Assembly (NCBI GenBank): GCA_049568075.1
Contig: CP144911.1
DNA: 64,000 nucleotides
Reading direction: 5' to 3' (one strand)
Source of the DNA: Gottfriedia sp049568075
GTDB lineage: Bacteria > Bacillota > Bacilli > Bacillales > Bacillaceae_G
Shown here: piece after piece, positions 34,019 through 41,439 of the stretch
Position numbering within the stretch: the stretch's first letter is position 1
Layout: each line of letters opens with the position of its first letter
Position numbers and translations under genes: made by a program
Notes under the pieces: generated by a model
Databases searched by the model: none
What the model saw: the letters and a program-made list of their open reading frames with translations, nothing else
Told to the model about the DNA's origin: nothing

Positions 34019-35958
34019 ATCGAGCTCACCTCTCTTAACAAGACACCATAAACTCCCGCAAGTTCATCTACATTAATCGATTCAAGCATAAACTCCAATG
34101 TTAGTAACTCCATATTATTTCGTTTTAAGATATCGATAGCCGAAACTAATAGATCAGAATGTAAAGCTCGATTAGATTCGGGGATAATCATTTCAGATAT
34201 TTGCTTTTCTTCCACTAAAACTAATGAACTCTGGATCGCTGTTGATGCAAGTAGTGGGGTTTTATTTTGCGATTCCTTAAGTACTTGTTTTAGTGCATCT
34301 TGTAAGGCAATTGTTCTATTTAAACCAACACTTCTATACCAGCCTTTTTCTGTACCAATCCAGACTACTGGAAATCCACAAACCTCTTTTCCTAATGCTA
34401 TTTTTGGAGATTCATGTATTGTATTTAATGTTTGTAAATAAAATTGAGCACAATCATCTTCAATTTTTATCGCTTTAATTTCTTGAATATGATGTTGATT
34501 GCCCGTTTGTTTATTAAGCTCTTGGGACAAATATTTTTGTAGTGCTCTACAAATACTTTCTGAAAAAGTTTGACCAGTAGCAATTGCGATGTATTCCCCA
34601 GGTTCAATACACTCTACAACATCGGACTCTGAATTTATAATAAGTTGACTGGCTATTTGAGATACATACATTTCAACTCCAGTAAGCCCTGCCTCTCTTC
34701 GTGCTTCTTCATGAGTTAATTCAGTACAAATCGTACTTGTTAATAGTTTTACTGGACCTTCTGTAAGAGGATCTACTACTTGTATCCGACATTGAGCTAA
34801 TGGAAGTTGATTTAGTTCGCCCTCACCCCAAACGTGAAATAATCCAGTTTCTTGCGAATTGAACTGACCTAAGTGAGTTAATAAATTACTTTGATCTCCA
34901 CTAGGTTTGTTTTGCTCTAACTTTTCCTCAAAATTATGAACTATTTTAGCTTTCGCTTTTCCAGTCACTAGTGGATGAGGAGAGAATGTGTGCCAACTAC
35001 CCTCTAGCGTCTCTTGGTTAATAATATAAACCTGATTATTTTTTTCTGTTTCGCGTGACTGTGTAATATCCTTAAATAGCTCAAACACCATAATATTTGC
35101 CAACATTGCCGATGTAATCAAAGACACTGGTTGGTTGATTCCTTCTTCACAGATTATGTTTTGATGTACGCTTCTCCACGCCGATTCGAAGCAAGCATCA
35201 GAATTTGAAGTCACTAGTGGTCCGGCCATACAGATCTTTTGCGAAGAAATTGCTGGGATAAACCTCTTCTTCTCTCTTTTACAAATCTCATTGAGCATTT
35301 TCAGCTCATAAACATGACCATCTTCTGATACGTATAAAATCGAATCAAAAGTAGAAACAATCTCTTGTAATGAAAGCTTCTTTCTCTTAATTAATTCAAC
35401 TTCGACTTCATGATCTGTCTTCCGTGCGTTGTCTACAATTTCTTTTATTCGTTTTTTATCTGTATTCTCATTATTCGTTATTAAAAGATGGAATTTCGCT
35501 AACCCCGACTCTAATAATGCTGAAACTAGCGAAGTGACAATTGTTCCAGAACCAATTGCTAATATCTTGGATTGGCGATAGGTTTGAAAACGATATGAAC
35601 CAGAATCTCCAAAACAATTTAAAAACTCAATTTGACTTGCATACTTTGTTAAAATATCTTTAGATAATTGATGTGGATGATCCTTACTTACATCCCGTGC
35701 AAAACCATTATTATATAAAATCTCACCTATTTCATATACTCTTTCTCGGTATTGGTCAGGCAAACCATTTGTTAAACTATCTAATGAGTGTTCACCGTTA
35801 AACATAGGAAGTAACTTTTCAATCCACTGGTTAACAGATGTACCTTCCATTCGAAATGAACTTAAGTTATTTCTAAAATAAACACCTCCATTCGAATCAG
35901 GTACAAAAAAAGTATCTCGATTAACCTTTAGACGTGCAGATGGATTCAATTTTGACAT
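34015..35958 (-). CDS. Thiazole-containing bacteriocin maturation protein, ThiF-like (TOMM locus)
   Basis: I take ATG 35958 (MSKLNPSARLKVNRDTFFVP) as start: AAGGGG lies upstream and members of this family begin with KLNPS.RLKVN. In-frame ATGs at 36003 and 36018 add up to 20 residues. The product is about 647 aa. A winged-helix-like segment (SFRMEGTSVNQWIEKLLPMF) precedes a Rossmann segment (QSKILAIGSGTIVTSLVSAL), as in E1/ThiF-like proteins. Family members bind the leader peptide and present it to the YcaO partner. It is essential in hetero-cycloanthracin loci and is rarely found without them. It is coupled to the YcaO gene. Confidence 0.85.
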   Translation of the reverse strand: MSKLNPSARLKVNRDTFFVPDSNGGVYFRNNLSSFRMEGTSVNQWIEKLLPMFNGEHSLDSLTNGLPDQYRERVYEIGEILYNNGFARDVSKDHPHQLSKDILTKYASQIEFLNCFGDSGSYRFQTYRQSKILAIGSGTIVTSLVSALLESGLAKFHLLITNNENTDKKRIKEIVDNARKTDHEVEVELIKRKKLSLQEIVSTFDSILYVSEDGHVYELKMLNEICKREKKRFIPAISSQKICMAGPLVTSNSDACFESAWRSVHQNIICEEGINQPVSLITSAMLANIMVFELFKDITQSRETEKNNQVYIINQETLEGSWHTFSPHPLVTGKAKAKIVHNFEEKLEQNKPSGDQSNLLTHLGQFNSQETGLFHVWGEGELNQLPLAQCRIQVVDPLTEGPVKLLTSTICTELTHEEARREAGLTGVEMYVSQIASQLIINSESDVVECIEPGEYIAIATGQTFSESICRALQKYLSQELNKQTGNQHHIQEIKAIKIEDDCAQFYLQTLNTIHESPKIALGKEVCGFPVVWIGTEKGWYRSVGLNRTIALQDALKQVLKESQNKTPLLASTAIQSSLVLVEEKQISEMIIPESNRALHSDLLVSAIDILKRNNMELLTLEFMLESINVDELAGVYGVLLREVSSI

Positions 35959-36064
35959 CCTTTTCAACCCCTTCGATACAGTGAGTTGTTCATTGAATTT
36001 CATAAATACTTTCTTCATAATCCTATGTATATTATGTATTCCTTATGTCATAACTTAACTTGAT

Positions 36065-36090
36065 AGCCCCTACAAAGATCAGTAGGGGCT
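36065..36090 (-). promoter_or_regulatory. Intercistronic hairpin between precursor and maturation genes
   Basis: AGCCCCTAC pairs perfectly with GTAGGGGCT around eight bases, without a following T run. It lies 42 bp past the precursor stop and is likely to protect the precursor mRNA or to reduce read-through to the enzymes. Confidence 0.5.
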
Positions 36091-36131
36091 GATTGTCTAA
36101 ATGGACAAATAGTTTTTATGAAACATTACAA

Positions 36132-36359
36132 TTAACGGTGGCAGCGACCGCAGTGACCGCAGCCTCCACAACGGAAACAGCCTCCACAACCTCCGCAGCC
36201 TCCACAACCAAAACAACTAAAAAAAGGAAAGAAACATGCAAAGCCAAAGCACATACGAGCATCGTAATTTTGACCCTGATTATAATCCCATGGAACTACT
36301 TGACTAGCTTGAAATTGATCAACATTTAATTGTTGAAGCTCTCTTTGAAAATCATACAT
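36132..36359 (-). CDS. Heterocycloanthracin/sonorensin-family precursor peptide
   Basis: The frame starts at ATG 36359 with CGGAGG eight bases before it and encodes 75 residues. A leader of about 36 residues (MYDFQRELQQLNVDQFQASQ, then VVPWDYNQGQNYDARM) matches the leader of the heterocycloanthracin family. The core begins near Cys37 and holds 11 Cys. Nine of them, at 49, 52, 55, 58, 61, 64, 67, 70 and 73, are spaced exactly three residues apart, mostly with Gly-Gly, Phe-Arg or Gly-His between. These are the likely thiazole positions. The product should be exported and act on other Gram-positive bacteria, as shown for sonorensin; activity here is inferred. The precursor lies directly upstream of its enzymes. 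Confidence 0.9.
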   Translation of the reverse strand: MYDFQRELQQLNVDQFQASQVVPWDYNQGQNYDARMCFGFACFFPFFSCFGCGGCGGCGGCFRCGGCGHCGRCHR

Positions 36360-36459
36360 TTTTATAACCTCCGACATAAAATTTGAAAGCGAATAAAACA
36401 TACCGTACTTAAATAAAATAAATACGATTCCCTAATTTGAATCTACTAAAACGCAGACT

Positions 36460-36514
36460 CTCAACAACAAAATATGTTGAGGACTTGGGCATTGTTACCG
36501 ATTCACATGCCCAA
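36460..36514 (-). promoter_or_regulatory. Two tandem hairpins upstream of the precursor gene
   Basis: CTCAACA/TGTTGAG at 36460-36481 and TTGGGCAT/ATGCCCAA at 36485-36514 lie 100-155 bp before the precursor start. Neither has a clear T run. They may be part of a structured leader or weak terminators. Confidence 0.4.
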
Positions 36515-36536
36515 TTTATGAGCTGTTTGAAAGTAC

Positions 36537-36567
36537 AAAAAAACCTCACATCAAAAGTGAGGTTTTT
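36537..36567 (-). terminator. Bidirectional terminator
   Basis: AAAAACCTCAC and GTGAGGTTTTT pair around ATCAAAA. It ends the membrane-protein gene at 36601 and so isolates the TOMM operon. Confidence 0.8.
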
Positions 36568-36600
36568 CGTACGTCTTTCATCATTAAGCTCGGTTATTCC

Positions 36601-37083
36601 TTAATCTTCATTAAGTTTAATGTTATTAAGTGGGGAATATGAATATACATTCTTTTTAATTCCTCTTTTAGTTATCCTGATTTCTTTTCCTAAAATTAAT
36701 TGCGCTGCCTTTATTTTAAGTACTTTGAATAGTATGAGGTATAGTAATAATAGAAAATCAAAAATGAAAAGTAAGTCCCCTATCATAAAAAACGAGAATA
36801 TTGTATTGGAGATTTCTTCTGTTTGATCAAGAGTAGTAATTACAAAAACTGCATATCTTTCATAAACAGTACAGATTAATAATATAGTTCCAACTACTAT
36901 TGAAGTAAAACTATAACCAATAGATCGTTCTCTTTTATTGAATTCTAAAAAGATCGGAAGTAAATATAGCAAACCAACAATAAAAATACTAAATAATAAT
37001 CCAAACAAAGTAATTCGGTTATGTAACATAGACTGAACTAGCAAAAGTTTTCCTAGGATAAAAAAAAGCAACACTATACCCAT
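36601..37083 (-). CDS. Hypothetical four-helix membrane protein
   Basis: I place the start at ATG 37083, six bases after GAGGAGG; upstream in-frame codons back to 37140 have no site. The 160-aa product is four strongly hydrophobic segments (GIVLLFFILGKLLLVQ; LFSIFIVGLLYLLPIF; FTSIVVGTILLICTVY; MIGDLLFIFDFLLLLYL) and a basic tail. I do not recognise the family. It lies just upstream of the TOMM operon on the same strand, but a terminator separates them. It could be unrelated or could serve immunity; nothing in the sequence decides. Confidence 0.55.
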   Translation of the reverse strand: MGIVLLFFILGKLLLVQSMLHNRITLFGLLFSIFIVGLLYLLPIFLEFNKRERSIGYSFTSIVVGTILLICTVYERYAVFVITTLDQTEEISNTIFSFFMIGDLLFIFDFLLLLYLILFKVLKIKAAQLILGKEIRITKRGIKKNVYSYSPLNNIKLNED

Positions 37084-37205
37084 CATTTGCCTCCTCATTT
37101 CTCCATTTAGAGCAACACTCATGATCACATCCGTATACAATCACAAATTAAACGATTTCCTTTTCAAAATAAATTATAGCCTTGCTTATTAAAGTTTCAA
37201 ATGCT

Positions 37206-37232
37206 CTTTTTTACCGTTTTGATAGGTAAAAA
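37206..37232 (+). promoter_or_regulatory. Operator-like palindrome 1
   Basis: TTTTTACC and GGTAAAAA flank GTTTTGATA; the core TTACCGTTTT starts at 37211. Confidence 0.45.
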
Positions 37233-37310
37233 CAGTTAATATATAAAGTTTCATAAAATGATATATGCCTTTCGCTATATAAAAGGAGATTGTCGATTAA
37301 AATATATTTA

Positions 37311-37329
37311 TTACCGTTTTTAACGGTAA
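37311..37329 (+). promoter_or_regulatory. Operator-like palindrome 2
   Basis: TTACCGTT-TTT-AACGGTAA is a perfect 19-bp inverted repeat exactly 100 bp after the first copy. Both are followed by AAAA(C/T)AGT. They are probable binding sites for a regulator of the downstream gene. Confidence 0.5.
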
Positions 37330-37468
37330 AAATAGTCATATCCTTATTCAGCATCTAAGTTTAAAATTATTTTGAAAACATTATCTTAACAACACTTTTT
37401 GTGATTGTTATCACAATAGCTTATTTATGTTAGTAAAAATATTATTTTAAATCAAAGTAGGAGATGAG

Positions 37469-38902
37469 ATGGATAAGGCGAGTTTAAGAAGATTACACTT
37501 AATCGATATTTTAAGTAGTCAAGAAAAATGGTTCAAAACGGAGGAGCTTGCTAAAAATTTACATTGCACTGAGAAAACAATTCGAACTGATATACAAATT
37601 ATCAATGCAACATTCCCAGAAGGATGGCATATTGAAACGATAAAAGGAAAAGGTATTTATATTAAAAATCCAATTAATTCCTCGCTTGATCAAGTTCGTT
37701 CACTTTTTGTTAAGAACTCTTTATCGCTTCAGGTAATCATGTTTATTCTAATAAAAGACATTGAACACATTAGTGATTTAGGAAAAGTCTTATATACGCA
37801 TCACAATACGGTATATAAAATTCTCGAACGGGTAGACACCTTATTGAAGTCGTATAATTTAAGTTTGAAGCGTGCACCACTTGAAATTGTAGGTAATGAG
37901 TTTCAAAAAAGAATCTTATGCTGTGACGTATTATATGGTCTATATTCCCATACAAATAAATGGCCCTATGATTCACTATCGTTTTCTATTATAAAAAAAA
38001 TAGTTACAAAGTCAGCTGAAAAAAATAATTTACTTTTATTTCCACCTACTATCTATAAATATATTTATTATGTTGGTACGATGCTTCAAAGAATCGATCG
38101 AGATATACAATTGGATTTAAATCCTTCTAACAATATTAAGGATTCAAAGTTTTTTTCAGTTGCAACTGATATATGCGTACAGCTAGAAAACATTTATAAA
38201 GTATCAATTCCATTAAATGAACTAAACGCTCTTTCTATAATGTTATCTGCATCCCCTTATTTTTCTAGCGATAATGAACCTCAAGATGAAATTATAAATA
38301 GCTACCATAACAAATCAGAAAAACAATATATAGAAATACACGAACTTGTTACGATGCTCGAAAAAAAGCTTAGTATAAAATTACATGATCATAATGATTT
38401 TATTCTCACTCTTCTAAAACAATTTAAAGCATTTTCCCTAGTTCTTTTTTTAAACGGTAGAATTGATCGATCTTGTCTCATTTCCGAATACGTTAAAAAG
38501 CGGTATCCGGAGTTATTTAATAAAGTAAAAACTGTATTTCGTAATTGGTGCAATTACTTTTCATATCCAGAAGTTAATAATGAAGTAATTGCTAAAATCA
38601 CATTAAATATTCAAGCAATCATCATTAAATTATCATTAGTCAAAAAAAGGGTACTACTGTTAAGTAGTGAAGGTTATGGTGTAAGACAGTATATAACAAC
38701 TAAACTAATAAAAGAATTCGGGGATAAAATACATTTTGTTGAACTCCAAAACGGCGAACTGAGGCCTGAAACAATTAGTAAATTACGTTTGGACTTTATC
38801 ATTGCTGATTTTCAAATTGATATCGAAATTGTTCCAATTGCGGTAATTAGTTCTACTCTTTCACAGCGCGATATTAATCATATCGCCCATTTATTAAAAT
38901 AA
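37469..38902 (+). CDS. AtxA/Mga-like PRD transcriptional regulator
   Basis: The 477-aa protein has the length and layout of AtxA of Bacillus anthracis (475 aa). An N-terminal HTH/Mga pair (KWFKTEELAKNLHCTEKTIR; TIKGKGIYIKNPINSSLDQV), a middle PRD region (LVTMLEKKLSIKLHDHNDFI) and a C-terminal EIIB-like domain (KKRVLLLSSEGYGVRQYITT; VPIAVISSTLSQRDI) are all seen. In AtxA, PRD histidines are phosphorylated and the EIIB-like end dimerises. Target genes here are unknown. Resemblance is judged by eye, and distant Mga/BglG-like regulators remain possible. AGGAG precedes ATG 37469. An HD-GYP gene follows 34 bp downstream, probably in the same transcript. Confidence 0.75.
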   Translation: MDKASLRRLHLIDILSSQEKWFKTEELAKNLHCTEKTIRTDIQIINATFPEGWHIETIKGKGIYIKNPINSSLDQVRSLFVKNSLSLQVIMFILIKDIEHISDLGKVLYTHHNTVYKILERVDTLLKSYNLSLKRAPLEIVGNEFQKRILCCDVLYGLYSHTNKWPYDSLSFSIIKKIVTKSAEKNNLLLFPPTIYKYIYYVGTMLQRIDRDIQLDLNPSNNIKDSKFFSVATDICVQLENIYKVSIPLNELNALSIMLSASPYFSSDNEPQDEIINSYHNKSEKQYIEIHELVTMLEKKLSIKLHDHNDFILTLLKQFKAFSLVLFLNGRIDRSCLISEYVKKRYPELFNKVKTVFRNWCNYFSYPEVNNEVIAKITLNIQAIIIKLSLVKKRVLLLSSEGYGVRQYITTKLIKEFGDKIHFVELQNGELRPETISKLRLDFIIADFQIDIEIVPIAVISSTLSQRDINHIAHLLK

Positions 38903-38936
38903 AGTTTATTTTGAATAAGAATTCAAAGGTGATTTT

Positions 38937-39503
38937 ATGATAAAAGAAAGGTCAACATTCGTCACAAATGAGTTAGTTGAACTATTAAGGCAACTTGATC
39001 ATGATACTTTTTTACACGGGATGCGTGTAGGTGAAATGTCTTATAAATTCAGTAGATATTTAGATCTCTCTTTGCATCAATCCAATCAATTACATTTGAT
39101 TGGTTATGTACATGATATTGGTAAGCTTAAAATACCAAATTCAATCATTACAAAAAGAGGTCCTCTTACCGATTTCGAGTGGAATCTAATGAAGAATCAC
39201 ACAATTTATGGGTATGATTTATTAAAAAATTTCTCATATCATAATGATATTATAAATGCTGTACGCTATCATCACGAAAATATTGATGGGACTGGCTATG
39301 AAGGTTTATATAGTAACGAAATTGATTTTAATTCGAAAGTAATTAGAATAATTGATAGTTTTGATGCACTAACCCATGATCGTTCTTATAGAAAAAAATG
39401 TTCGATTGAACGATCGTTAAAAAAAATTCAAAAACAAAGTGGTACTGTTTATGACCAGGATTTAATAAAGGAATTCACTAAGTTTATTTGTAAACTGTAT
39501 TAA
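38937..39503 (+). CDS. HD-GYP domain phosphodiesterase
   Basis: The 188-aa protein is almost only an HD-GYP domain. It has LHGMRVGEMSYKFSRYL, the HD pair in YVHDIGKLKIPNSI, KNHTIYGYDLL, and the HHENIDGTGYEGLY motif, with Glu in place of the Pro of GYP. DSFDALTHDRSYRKKCSIER is the usual distal part. Such domains hydrolyse cyclic di-GMP or related dinucleotides with two or three metal ions; all metal His/Asp positions look present. AAGGTGAT lies before ATG 38937. Its pairing with an AtxA-like regulator is not one I know. Confidence 0.82.
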   Translation: MIKERSTFVTNELVELLRQLDHDTFLHGMRVGEMSYKFSRYLDLSLHQSNQLHLIGYVHDIGKLKIPNSIITKRGPLTDFEWNLMKNHTIYGYDLLKNFSYHNDIINAVRYHHENIDGTGYEGLYSNEIDFNSKVIRIIDSFDALTHDRSYRKKCSIERSLKKIQKQSGTVYDQDLIKEFTKFICKLY

Positions 39504-39593
39504 GTAGTATTCAATAATGCTAATAATTTACACCTATTAATTGCTAGACCAGAATCTATTAACATGTTATAGTTTCATTAAAATTATAAATTT

Positions 39594-39664
39594 CACTCGT
39601 ATAATAGTGAGGATATGGCTCACAAGTTTCTACCGGTTAACCGTAAATTTACCGACTATGAGTG
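39594..39664 (+). promoter_or_regulatory. Guanine riboswitch (purine class)
   Basis: CACTCGTATAATAGTGAGG opens P1/P2, followed by TTTCTACCGG and ACCGACTATGAGTG closing P1. The two loop sequences (GATATGG; GTTAACC) can form the tertiary pair. The discriminating base in CCGACTA is C, which selects guanine, not adenine. It sits 118 bp before xpt. Confidence 0.92.
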
Positions 39665-39699
39665 GTAACACATCTGACATTTTAGCTCTAGTGAATCAA

Positions 39700-39762
39700 A
39701 GACTCAAAATGTGTTACTTCACTCATTTTATACAGTGAAGTACATGTTTTGAGTTTTTTGTT
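39700..39762 (+). terminator. Riboswitch-controlled terminator
   Basis: GACTCAAAATGTGTTACTTC pairs with GAAGTACATGTTTTGAGTTTTTTG, a long stem with a T run. It is the expression platform that turns xpt off when guanine is bound. Confidence 0.8.
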
Positions 39763-39781
39763 TAGATTAAGGGGGATCATT

Positions 39782-40369
39782 ATGGAATTATTACTAAAAA
39801 AAATACAACAAGAAGGGATCGTTTTAGCAAATGATGTATTAAAAGTGGATGCTTTCTTAAATCATCAAATGGATCCTGTTTTAATGAAAGAAATTGGAGA
39901 AGAATTTGCGCGTTTATTTTCTGAAGAAAAAATAACTAAGGTAGTTACTATAGAATCTTCAGGTATCGGACCTGGGCTAATGACAGCACTTGCTTTAAAT
40001 GTCCCTCTAGTTTTTGCACGTAAGAAAAAGTCAATCACAATGCAGCAAGATGTTTTTACTGCCAAAGTATATTCATTTACAAAAAAAGAAGAAAATGAAA
40101 TTTCAATTTCTCATAAATGGTTAGACGAAGGCGATAAAGTTTTAATAATAGACGACTTCTTAGCAAACGGACAGGCAGCTCTTGGATTACTTTCAGTCAT
40201 GGAACAAGCGAAAGCAGAAACAGTTGGCTTTGGAATCGTAATTGAAAAATCATTCCAAGATGGCGGAAAGATTCTGCGTGATCGTGGTTATCGAGTTGAA
40301 TCTCTTGCTCGTATTCAATCTTTAAAAGACGGACAAATTAAATATTACAATGAAGAATTAACTGTTTAA
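39782..40369 (+). CDS. xpt: Xanthine phosphoribosyltransferase
   Basis: From ATG 39782 (AGGGGGAT upstream) the protein has 195 aa, the normal Xpt length. It begins MELLLKKIQQEGIVLANDVL. The PRPP-binding loop is VLIIDDFLANGQAAL near residue 120, and SSGIGPGLMTALAL is the hydrophobic start of the fold. The enzyme converts xanthine and PRPP to XMP in purine salvage. The guanine riboswitch in front agrees. Unlike B. subtilis, no pbuX follows; a terminator comes at once. Confidence 0.93.
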   Translation: MELLLKKIQQEGIVLANDVLKVDAFLNHQMDPVLMKEIGEEFARLFSEEKITKVVTIESSGIGPGLMTALALNVPLVFARKKKSITMQQDVFTAKVYSFTKKEENEISISHKWLDEGDKVLIIDDFLANGQAALGLLSVMEQAKAETVGFGIVIEKSFQDGGKILRDRGYRVESLARIQSLKDGQIKYYNEELTV

Positions 40370-40373
40370 AAAT

Positions 40374-40423
40374 AAAAAAAGACATTGTTTGAACGATTTG
40401 TGTTGTTCACAATGTCTTTTTCT
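40374..40423. terminator. Bidirectional terminator
   Basis: GACATTGT and ACAATGTC, with an inner GAAC/GTTC extension, are flanked by A and T runs. It separates xpt from the convergent siderophore operon. Confidence 0.8.
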
Positions 40424-40428
40424 CTTGA

Positions 40429-41439
40429 TTAAGCCTTTTTTAGGATTAAATATACAAAGTAAGGTCCACCGATTAAGGCTACTATAATCCCAGCTGGTAT
40501 TCCTTCTGGATCGACTAAGTTTCTTCCGATTGTGTCGGCAACTATTAGTAATAATCCACCAATTAAAATTGCGATGGGTATAAATAATTGATTTCTTGGG
40601 CCAACTAAACTCTTAGCAATATGTGGTGCCATTAATCCGATAAACGCAATTCCTCCCGTTACTGAAACAGCAGATGCTGCTAATGCAACTGCTGCTAACA
40701 TTAAAACAATTCTTTCCTTTTCTAATGAGACCCCTACCCCGATTGCAACAGGATCATTTAAATTAAGAAGGTTTAATGTGTTTGCTTTATATAAAGTAAA
40801 CGGAATTAATACAATTAGCCAAGGTAAGAATGCCCAAATAAACGGCCAATCTGTCCCCCATATATTACCTGCTAACCATTTTGCAATAAAATCTACTTTA
40901 ACACGTTCCGCAGATGAAATTAATACAATCATGATTCCTGAAAGAGCCATCGAGAAACCAATACCTACTAAAACTAGTCTTATAGGTTGTAAACCCGAAT
41001 TTTTCTTATAAGAAAATAAGTAAATAATAATTGCTGTAAAAACAGCACCACAAAATCCAACGATTGGGATTAAATAAACAAACGATCCTGCTTCAATTGG
41101 AAAGTATAAAAAGAATACTGTAATAGCTACACCTGCGCCAGCATTAAAACCTAGTATTCCAGGCTCAGCCATATCATTTCGAGTTACCCCTTGCAAAATT
41201 GCACCAGATAATGCAAGTGCCATTCCTGCCATTAAAGTTATAATCATTCTAGGTAATCGAATTGAAAAGATGACAAACTCTTCTTTAAATGTACCATCCC
41301 CTAAAAATGTTGGAAGTAATCTACTATATGGTATTGATGAAAATCCCATTCCCATTCCGATAAACATTGTTAAGAGAATAAGTATAAAAAGTATCAATAG
41401 AATTAATCTTTGTTTTCTAATAATAGCAGGCTGTATCAT
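40429..41439 (-). CDS. fhuG: FecCD-family siderophore ABC permease
   Basis: The 336-aa protein has about nine membrane segments and FecCD marks: IRLPRMIITLMAGMALALSG near residue 50, GILGFNAGAGVAIT, and the ATPase-contact GGIAFIGLMAPHIAKSLVGP. It starts at ATG 41439 overlapping the first permease gene by four bases (ATGA), with AAGGAGG upstream. With the preceding permease it forms the heterodimeric channel for ferric siderophores. Last gene of the fhuC-D-B-G-like operon. The symbol is assigned by order and family; other hydroxamate systems such as YfhA are similar. Confidence 0.85.
   Translation of the reverse strand: MIQPAIIRKQRLILLILFILILLTMFIGMGMGFSSIPYSRLLPTFLGDGTFKEEFVIFSIRLPRMIITLMAGMALALSGAILQGVTRNDMAEPGILGFNAGAGVAITVFFLYFPIEAGSFVYLIPIVGFCGAVFTAIIIYLFSYKKNSGLQPIRLVLVGIGFSMALSGIMIVLISSAERVKVDFIAKWLAGNIWGTDWPFIWAFLPWLIVLIPFTLYKANTLNLLNLNDPVAIGVGVSLEKERIVLMLAAVALAASAVSVTGGIAFIGLMAPHIAKSLVGPRNQLFIPIAILIGGLLLIVADTIGRNLVDPEGIPAGIIVALIGGPYFVYLILKKA

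Noticed and set aside
36093..36329. Thr/Ala-rich plus-strand frame opposite the bacteriocin precursor
   Set aside because: Its Ala-Ser-Thr repeats are the complement of the Cys-Gly-Gly codons; no ribosome site.
39541..39738. 65-codon frame before xpt
   Set aside because: It runs across the guanine riboswitch aptamer and its terminator arm; not a gene.
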